From Muribaculaceae bacterium (GTDB taxonomy: Bacteria > Bacteroidota > Bacteroidia > Bacteroidales > Muribaculaceae), in NCBI GenBank assembly GCA_020026215.1, contig JAHHQT010000072.1:1-9624 (forward strand): a stretch of DNA of 9,624 nucleotides, read 5' to 3'. The notes under the pieces were generated by a model that was not told the origin of the DNA, made no database searches, and saw nothing but the letters and a program-made list of their open reading frames with translations. The position numbers and the translations under genes were made by a program. Positions 4,424 through 9,624 of this stretch are shown piece after piece; within the stretch, counting starts at the first letter, position 1; every line of letters starts with the position of its first letter.

Positions 4424-6634
4424 ATGGAATACGAACAACTTGAAAAAGAGAAGAAACAAATCACATTCTATGTCAAGAACCGCCGTTTGGTAGAAGCTCT
4501 TGCCGCCTTGCGTAAATTGGCAGAAACCTCTTCCAACTGGGAACACATGAATACGATTGATTCTCTTGAACAATCATATAAATATTTGATTCATTATGCT
4601 GTGGAAGGCGTTGCCGATCCTAACCGCAATGAAATACACGACGGCATTGTGAACCAAATCATCAAACTGACCGACGTTATCATTAACGAGCTTTACTCCA
4701 AAGAATCACCGAAGTTGTACTATACCACCATGCGTATAGAAAAACGCCGTCCCGATTCCCTAACATCCATCATCGAAAAATTGAAGATTGCCAATACCAA
4801 TATTGACGACTACAACTCGTTGGAACCAGACAAGCGCGAAACTTCTCAACTTCACGACCTTTTATTGGAGAAAGAGGATTTGGAAATCAAGTTCTTTAAA
4901 AGAATATGGGTGTCCTACCCTGTCGAGAAAGACACCGTCGCTACGATAGCCAATGTGGTCAATGACAACAATGCCCCTATCGGTGTGCGTACTTTGGCGA
5001 TTACGGCATCCATGCTCAACCTGTTGGAACACTATTCCGAGAATTTGCTAATGATGCTGTTTGACATTTATGCCAATAGTGAAAACATCATAGACATCCG
5101 TTTGAAAGCATTGACTTGCGCCATCATAGCCGCATTGATACACAAAAAACGTTTGGACTATTCAGATGAACTAAAATCACGTTGTGAAGTGTTTGCTGAT
5201 AACCACGAGGCTGCCAACGATATTATGAATGTGTTTATCCAACTGATACGCAGTCGTGGCACTGAAAAGCTGATGCGCAAGGTGCGTGACGAGCTGAACC
5301 CCAAAATTATGAACATCAGCCCGGAACTTCGACGAAAATTGCAGTCACAGGACTTCGACGAAACTGAAATGGCAACCAACCCGGAATGGCAGGAAATGCT
5401 CGACAAATCGGGTATTGCCGAAAAAATGCAGGAGTTGAACCAAATGCAGATGGAAGGCAACGACGTGTTTATGAGCTCATTCTCACAATTGAAGAATTTT
5501 CCGTTCTTCTATGTGATTTCCAACTGGTTCTTACCGTTTGATGCCAACCACTCGTCCATCCACCATGTAATGACCAACAACAATCCGATTTTCACGATGG
5601 TCAAAAAATCGAGTATGTTCTGTGATAGTGACAAGTTCTCATTCGCACTTTCTGTGGCATCCATTCCAGAAGCGCAACGCTCCATGATGGTAGGTCAATT
5701 CGATGAACAGCAAGCACAAATCAAGGACTTGATGAATGCCGAGCTTCCCGACCCTAAAAAAGAAAGAGAAAACATCACCAATAAATTTGTACAAAACCTA
5801 TATCGTTTCTTCAATCTGTTCAATAAAAAATCAGAATTTGTAAATCCGTTCAAGACAACTATGAATGTGATGGAAATTCCTTATCTTTCCAATATATTGG
5901 AAGATTCCGACAAACTGAACATGATCGCCGAATTCTATTTCAAACAACAATTCTATGAAGATGCGTTGACCTTGTTCCGCCGTTTGGAAAAGACCATGCA
6001 ACCGTCATCGTCCATGTTCCAAAAGATGGGATATTGTCTGGAAATGGAAACCGAGTTGGAAGAAGCAATTGAATATTATCGCAAAGCCGAACTCCTCAAC
6101 GAAAACGATGTATGGACTTTGAAACACATTGCCCTCAGTCTGCGCTATTGCAGCAAAACTGCCGAGGCTTTGGAATACTACAAACGCATCGAGGCTTTAC
6201 AACCGGACAACATTGCCACCACCAAGAACATCGCAGGATGCTATCTTGAAATCGGCAATTATGCCGAGGCATTGAAATATTTCTATAAGGTGGACTATAT
6301 CGTGAATGGCGGACCGAAAACCCTTCGCCCAATTGCCTGGTGTCTGTTCCTCAACAAGGAATATGAAAAGAGTGAAAATACTTACCGACAAATATTATCA
6401 GGCAAGTCCAATGCCGACGATTATATCAATATGGGACACGTACTTTTGGCACAAGGCAAAATCAAAGAGGCTGTCCAATCCTATCAATTGTCCTTGTCAC
6501 ACGGCAACAAATTGGAGGATACTCTGAAGACGATTAACTCGGATAGTGGTATTTTGATGGAAGCAGGCGTGGAAAAGAATTTTCTATTCCTAATCTTTGA
6601 CAAACTGCGTTTCGACAATCCTCAACAAGACTAA
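4424..6634 (+). CDS. cytoplasmic TPR-repeat protein of unknown function
   Basis: A 736-residue protein with no signal peptide or membrane span, so probably cytoplasmic. The C-terminal third carries five to six tetratricopeptide repeats of about 34 residues, spanning about 498-697, with typical W/L-G-Y-A-F-A-P spacing (for example FYEDALTLFRRLEK, LEEAIEYYRKAELL, TAEALEYYKRIEALQP, NYAEALKYFYKVD, KIKEAVQSYQLSL). TPR arrays usually bind protein partners. The N-terminal 495 residues are helical and charged, with no domain I recognise; the middle (about 345-420) includes a Met/Gln-rich stretch and an aromatic segment. I chose ATG 4424 (MEYEQLEKEKK) over an in-frame TTG 15 codons upstream, because the extra residues overlap the promoter region and look non-coding. 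Its own promoter is unclear; a poor -7-like TAATTTTTG at 4373 is the best candidate. Confidence 0.85.
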   Translation: MEYEQLEKEKKQITFYVKNRRLVEALAALRKLAETSSNWEHMNTIDSLEQSYKYLIHYAVEGVADPNRNEIHDGIVNQIIKLTDVIINELYSKESPKLYYTTMRIEKRRPDSLTSIIEKLKIANTNIDDYNSLEPDKRETSQLHDLLLEKEDLEIKFFKRIWVSYPVEKDTVATIANVVNDNNAPIGVRTLAITASMLNLLEHYSENLLMMLFDIYANSENIIDIRLKALTCAIIAALIHKKRLDYSDELKSRCEVFADNHEAANDIMNVFIQLIRSRGTEKLMRKVRDELNPKIMNISPELRRKLQSQDFDETEMATNPEWQEMLDKSGIAEKMQELNQMQMEGNDVFMSSFSQLKNFPFFYVISNWFLPFDANHSSIHHVMTNNNPIFTMVKKSSMFCDSDKFSFALSVASIPEAQRSMMVGQFDEQQAQIKDLMNAELPDPKKERENITNKFVQNLYRFFNLFNKKSEFVNPFKTTMNVMEIPYLSNILEDSDKLNMIAEFYFKQQFYEDALTLFRRLEKTMQPSSSMFQKMGYCLEMETELEEAIEYYRKAELLNENDVWTLKHIALSLRYCSKTAEALEYYKRIEALQPDNIATTKNIAGCYLEIGNYAEALKYFYKVDYIVNGGPKTLRPIAWCLFLNKEYEKSENTYRQILSGKSNADDYINMGHVLLAQGKIKEAVQSYQLSLSHGNKLEDTLKTINSDSGILMEAGVEKNFLFLIFDKLRFDNPQQD

Positions 6635-6702
6635 AACAACGAAATTTCAACCTAAAAATTGAATTCTCAACGCAAAACGAGTCACACAAGCAAAAAAACT
6701 TG

Positions 6703-6710
6703 TACCTTTA
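6703..6710 (+). promoter_or_regulatory. possible -7 box for the methyltransferase gene
   Basis: TACCTTTA matches TAnnTTTG at five of the six defined positions and lies in a GTACCTTTAT context resembling other Bacteroidota promoters. No TTTG box is found 17-23 nt upstream, so this is weak. The gene lies 133 bp after the TPR gene with no convincing terminator between them, and could be co-transcribed. Confidence 0.35.
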
Positions 6711-6751
6711 TCCGTCGAAAAATTATTAACAATTAAAAACCGCCAGTCGGG

Positions 6752-6766
6752 ACAAAATTATTTTGT
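6752..6766 (+). repeat. small inverted repeat just before the methyltransferase start
   Basis: ACAAAA (6752-6757) and TTTTGT (6761-6766) form a perfect 6-bp inverted repeat with a 3-nt loop, ending one base before the ATG. All but two base pairs are A-T, so the RNA hairpin would be weak. It may be an operator half-site pair or chance. Confidence 0.45.
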
Positions 6767-6767
6767 A

Positions 6768-7604
6768 ATGAATTTAGCAAGAAAAATATACTACGCGCTC
6801 AGTCCGATGAACCGTTTCAGAGTTCGCAAACTATACTATTTACCACATGACATTTACGCTTTCCTATTCCACAAGAAAGATGAATTGGAACCGCCTAAGG
6901 GTATGGTATTTGTCGGCTCGGGCGACTATATTTCTCAAGGCCGACGCTTGGCGGAATTGGTGGTAAAATACACCAACTTGCAACCAGACGGAAAAATTTT
7001 GGACATTGGTTGCGGTATCGGTCGTTTGGCTGTCGGTTTGACAAGATATTTGAATAGCAAGGGTACTTACGAAGGTTTTGACATCGTAGATTTCGGTATC
7101 GACTGGTGCCAAAAACACATCACTTCTAAATTCCCGAACTTCCATTTCTTGTTTGTCAATTTGAAAAATGCCCTTTACAACTTGACCACTGAAACGGAAG
7201 CCAATTCATTCAATTTCCCTTACAAAGCCGATTCATTCGACAGTATCGTTCTGACCTCGGTATTCACACACATGATGCCGAAGGATGTGGAACACTATTT
7301 GAGTCAAATCGCTTTGGTCATGAAACAAGACGGTCGTTGCTTGGCCACCTTCTTCATCACCAATCCTGAAGTGGATAAAAAGATGGCTGCCAAAGAAGCT
7401 GACTTCTCATTCGACAACAAATATGAAGGCTATTCTTTGTTGAGCGACGACTGCAAAGAAGCAAACGTGGCTTACGAAGAAACCTATTTGCGCAATATGA
7501 TTGACAAATGCGGTTTGTCTGTCGAATTAATGTCACAAGGCGACTGGTCAAAAGGCAAAAATGCATTGGATTTCCAAGACGTGCTTATCTTGAAAAAGAA
7601 ATAA
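6768..7604 (+). CDS. class I SAM-dependent methyltransferase
   Basis: A 278-residue cytoplasmic enzyme expected to transfer a methyl group from S-adenosylmethionine. Motif I is ILDIGCGIGRLA (77-88), the glycine-rich SAM-binding loop. The acidic residue ending strand 2 is in YEGFDIVD (101-108). A motif IV-like segment, FDSIVLTSVFTHMMP (157-171), and the following LSQIALVMKQDGRCLATFF (178-196) match the post-motif region of the Methyltransf_11/25 type. The N-terminal 60 residues are basic and aromatic, with GSGDYISQG at 50-58, seen in methyltransferases found near glycan genes. The substrate cannot be read from the sequence; sugars, lipids or natural products are all possible. It is followed by a strong terminator and faces the GT-C-like gene convergently. 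Confidence 0.9.
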   Translation: MNLARKIYYALSPMNRFRVRKLYYLPHDIYAFLFHKKDELEPPKGMVFVGSGDYISQGRRLAELVVKYTNLQPDGKILDIGCGIGRLAVGLTRYLNSKGTYEGFDIVDFGIDWCQKHITSKFPNFHFLFVNLKNALYNLTTETEANSFNFPYKADSFDSIVLTSVFTHMMPKDVEHYLSQIALVMKQDGRCLATFFITNPEVDKKMAAKEADFSFDNKYEGYSLLSDDCKEANVAYEETYLRNMIDKCGLSVELMSQGDWSKGKNALDFQDVLILKKK

Positions 7605-7623
7605 TCAATTCCCATAAAAAAGC

Positions 7624-7656
7624 AAACGCCCTTTCTTTGTAGAGAGGGCGTTTTTT
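7624..7656. terminator. bidirectional terminator between convergent genes
   Basis: AACGCCCT (7625-7632) pairs with AGGGCGTT (7645-7652) around a partly paired 12-nt loop. On the plus strand the stem runs into TTTTTT (7651-7656), ending the methyltransferase transcript. On the minus strand the stem is followed by TTTGCTTTTTT, ending the GT-C-like gene. It lies 20 bp past one stop codon and 22 bp from the other. Confidence 0.9.
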
Positions 7657-7673
7657 ATATTCAATGGATTTTA

Positions 7674-9185
7674 TCAAAAGAAATAAATATCCTGCCAAAG
7701 ATTGAACTCCACGGAAGATTCAAATTGCGGAACATTTTTCAAGGCTTCCATATTCTTGTCGGCAATCACGCAAACCCTGCCTTTTTCAACAAATTCGGCA
7801 ATGCGTTGCACATCATCAAATATCAAGCAACTTTGGTTATCTTTCATATCCACCGCCAATAGAGACAAGGTATTTCGGTCTTCGGGGGTAGTGGCATACA
7901 AATAAAGTTGAGCATCGTCAGGCAACGGATTATAGGTCATCATCTTTTGTTCTTCCTCGCCAAAGCCTACCAATGTCAAATGCAAGATAAAGAGTACCAC
8001 AGGTACTACAACAATTCTTTTAGAAAAAGGTTTGAATGCCAAATCTATATAATAGAACAGCATCATAGTGACCAACGGCACAGCGGCGGCAATATAGTGA
8101 CTGTATTTCCACGGAGACAACAGCAAGACTATGACAGCCCACAATGCCGCACAGACAAACACCCATGCGTAAGGGAGTCGTACCAGCCAATATCTTTTCT
8201 TCTGAACGAAGTTAATGATGACCAGAACCGCCGTCAAAGGCAACAAGATGCCCAATGATTTCAATAGCATCATCACGCCCTCATAACCGCTTACCAAAAG
8301 ATTGGTCATGAAACTATTTCCCTCCAATTTGGAAACCACCTCATCCGTGCGTACATCCGTCATAAAGTTAAAGAATCCACTATACAACAGCCATACAAAC
8401 AAGCAAGACAATACAGCCACCGAAACAAGAAGTCCAAGATTTGTGCGATTGTAGGATTTCAACATAGCATACACCAAAACCACTGCCAACAACAGCACAT
8501 AAAAGGTATTAAAATATCCTACGGAAAGCAATAGCGCAACCACTACCGACAGCAGTAGCACACTTTTTAGCGTGAATACCTTTTCTCCCACCTTGATTTT
8601 ATCGTAAAGCGCCACGACGCAGAACGTAAATATAGAGAACATGCATTCTGCAAATTTCGCCTCACGAATGAGCAGTAAACTGTCAGTCACCAACGGGGAA
8701 AGAAATGCAAAGACCAGTCCTATGGCAATGAAAGAAATTCTTTTTGGGAAGATTCGCAGCAACAGCAATGTCATAAACACAAATGAAATCACAGACAAAA
8801 TCAAGTTCAGTCCCATCGCGCAATGAATTGCCCCCTGCAAGGATGCGCCGTTCTGAAACAGCAAGGCGGTACGCAACATCATGTAATATAACGAAGCGTG
8901 CGACGGATCGCGATTATCCGCATGATTCGCGGCAATGTCATCGGCATAACCTTCCCATCCCCCTTTATTGTCGGCAAAAAGCAAGGCACGCAATTCTTCG
9001 GCGGAATAGTTGTGGTTGACCTCATAGGCATTTTCACCCCATCCCTTTTCATTGAATGCCAAAGTAAAGGAGGTGAACTCGTCACCATGAATGGTCGTCT
9101 TGGTGGAAATATAGAAAATATCCGTCACTAACACCACAAGGAAGGCGACAACTATCGGCCAATATTTTTGAAGTTTGTATATCAT
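7674..9185 (-). CDS. GT-C-like polytopic membrane protein (putative glycosyltransferase)
   Basis: A 503-residue inner-membrane protein with about ten hydrophobic spans; the first is near residues 8-25. Just after it comes HGDE (33-36), an acidic pair in the first outer loop, where GT-C enzymes such as the PMT/ArnT families carry their catalytic aspartate. Further along, DPSHASLYYMMLR (93-105) resembles the HPPLYY-type motif of these families. The last roughly 95 residues are soluble and probably periplasmic. GT-C enzymes transfer sugars from polyprenyl-phosphate donors to lipid A, proteins or polymers; the substrate here is unknown. I chose ATG 9185 (MIYKLQKYW) rather than a TTG two codons upstream. 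The gene is monocistronic between its own promoter and the bidirectional terminator. The fold is inferred from motif position and topology; the membrane nature is certain. Confidence 0.72.
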   Translation of the reverse strand: MIYKLQKYWPIVVAFLVVLVTDIFYISTKTTIHGDEFTSFTLAFNEKGWGENAYEVNHNYSAEELRALLFADNKGGWEGYADDIAANHADNRDPSHASLYYMMLRTALLFQNGASLQGAIHCAMGLNLILSVISFVFMTLLLLRIFPKRISFIAIGLVFAFLSPLVTDSLLLIREAKFAECMFSIFTFCVVALYDKIKVGEKVFTLKSVLLLSVVVALLLSVGYFNTFYVLLLAVVLVYAMLKSYNRTNLGLLVSVAVLSCLFVWLLYSGFFNFMTDVRTDEVVSKLEGNSFMTNLLVSGYEGVMMLLKSLGILLPLTAVLVIINFVQKKRYWLVRLPYAWVFVCAALWAVIVLLLSPWKYSHYIAAAVPLVTMMLFYYIDLAFKPFSKRIVVVPVVLFILHLTLVGFGEEEQKMMTYNPLPDDAQLYLYATTPEDRNTLSLLAVDMKDNQSCLIFDDVQRIAEFVEKGRVCVIADKNMEALKNVPQFESSVEFNLWQDIYFF

Positions 9186-9204
9186 TTTCAAATACTAATC
9201 TGTG

Positions 9205-9235
9205 CAAATATAATTAAAAACCGCCTGTACTCAAA
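9205..9235 (-). promoter_or_regulatory. predicted promoter of the GT-C-like gene, embedded in a terminator
   Basis: On the minus strand TTTG (9232-9235), a 19-nt spacer and TATATTTG (9205-9212) match the Bacteroidota consensus exactly. The TTTG box lies in the loop of the upstream gene's terminator hairpin (9216-9250), and the spacer covers one stem arm. The predicted leader is only about 12 nt. Confidence 0.85.
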
Positions 9236-9250
9236 GCACAGGCGGTTTTT
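9216..9250 (-). terminator. terminator of the sorting-domain gene
   Basis: AAAAACCGCCTGT (9216-9228) and ACAGGCGGTTTTT (9238-9250) form a perfect 13-bp inverted repeat around a 9-nt loop, 21 bp past the stop codon of the gene at the right edge. The GC-rich core is followed by TTTTT on the minus strand. The element is symmetric, but there is no plus-strand gene nearby for it to serve. Confidence 0.9.
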
Positions 9251-9271
9251 ACTATTAGAATTTACTACTTA

Positions 9272-9624
9272 TTATTTCTTGATAATCTTAACGACTACAC
9301 TTTCACCGTCTTTTACGGCCTTCACCACGTACATACCGGCTTGTAACTCAGCCAATGAAACGATTTCAGCAGGATGGCTCTGGTTCATCACCATTGCACC
9401 GCTGATACTGAACACAGCCACATTTTCTGTCATTTCAGGCAATACCAGATTTTCGCCGTCAAACACGATATTGAAAGCACTTTCAACTACGTTGTCAGCA
9501 ACACCGCCATTTTCATTTTTGAATACAATCCAAGGAGTGATTGCCATAGACAATGGGTCTTCCACATTTTCATACCACAAATATTTACCGGTAGGTCTGC
9601 CATCAGCATCCCATTCTTCCATAC
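9272..9624 (-). CDS. C-terminal end of a protein with a type IX-secretion-like sorting domain (5' end outside window)
   Basis: Only the last 116-117 codons are visible; the frame is open to the window edge, so the Met near 9622 is not the real start. The final 65 or so residues fit the type A C-terminal sorting domain (Por_Secre_tail): a short hydrophobic strand pattern VAVFSISGAMVMNQS, then SLAELQAGMYVVKAV and the lysine-rich end VVVKIIKK. Such proteins are exported to the periplasm and then across the outer membrane by the type IX system, with removal of this domain. The upstream visible part (WDADGRPTGKYLWYENVEDP and on) shows no domain I can name. A strong terminator follows the TAA at 9272. 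Confidence 0.78.
   Translation of the reverse strand, partial: MEEWDADGRPTGKYLWYENVEDPLSMAITPWIVFKNENGGVADNVVESAFNIVFDGENLVLPEMTENVAVFSISGAMVMNQSHPAEIVSLAELQAGMYVVKAVKDGESVVVKIIKK

Noticed and set aside
6686..6703. ACAAG/CTTGT hairpin after the TPR gene as a terminator
   Set aside because: The stem is only five pairs, the loop is the A-run itself and no T-run follows.
9186..9191. TTG start two codons upstream of the GT-C-like gene
   Set aside because: ATG 9185 is the stronger start codon and leaves a short leader after the consensus promoter.
1..9624. CRISPR array, insertion sequence, phage or defence genes, tRNA
   Set aside because: No spaced short repeats, transposase-like frames, terminal inverted repeats flanking a gene or tRNA-like folds were seen. 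Apart from pntB the content is ordinary chromosomal genes.

Overview
The window looks like chromosomal DNA of a Bacteroidales (Bacteroidota) bacterium. Four promoters fit the Bacteroidota sigma consensus (TTTG, 19-nt spacer, TAnnTTTG), Shine-Dalgarno sites are poor, a DUF4293 membrane protein (a Bacteroidota family) is present, and the right edge carries a C-terminal type IX-secretion-like sorting domain. I see no transposase, phage gene, CRISPR array, tRNA or rRNA. No genus can be named safely.

Left third (1-3289, minus strand): a proton-translocating NAD(P) transhydrogenase operon of the three-subunit type, read pntA1 (soluble NAD(H)-binding dI), pntA2 (small membrane part of dII), pntB (membrane dII plus NADP(H)-binding dIII). 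A promoter is predicted at 3259-3289 and the leader holds a 16-bp tandem repeat. A nested hairpin separates pntA1 from pntA2, and pntA2 and pntB overlap by ATGA. PntB is the striking gene. After a full membrane domain and a complete dIII, the same frame continues through a second Lys/Glu-rich linker into the start of a second dIII, and the window ends there. The first dIII also lacks the Lys-Arg-Ser residues that bind the NADP 2'-phosphate in E. coli PntB and has Asn-Tyr-Asp instead. The window edge lies at a 55-nt exact repeat, so the number of dIII copies is not resolved.

Middle (3290-4423): an AT-rich gap of about 460 bp that contains the pnt promoter and leader and two factor-independent terminators for rpmH. 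Next come rpmH (ribosomal protein L34, too short for routine ORF calling) and a DUF4293 four-helix membrane protein, both on the minus strand and each with its own near-perfect promoter.

Right half (4424-9624): a large cytoplasmic TPR-repeat protein of unknown function and a class I SAM-dependent methyltransferase (both plus strand). A bidirectional terminator follows, facing a convergent GT-C-like polytopic membrane protein (minus strand). Its promoter is embedded in the terminator hairpin of the preceding gene, whose 3' end (sorting-domain protein) fills the right edge. The methyltransferase and the GT-C-like protein could both act on surface glycans, but only their proximity suggests this.
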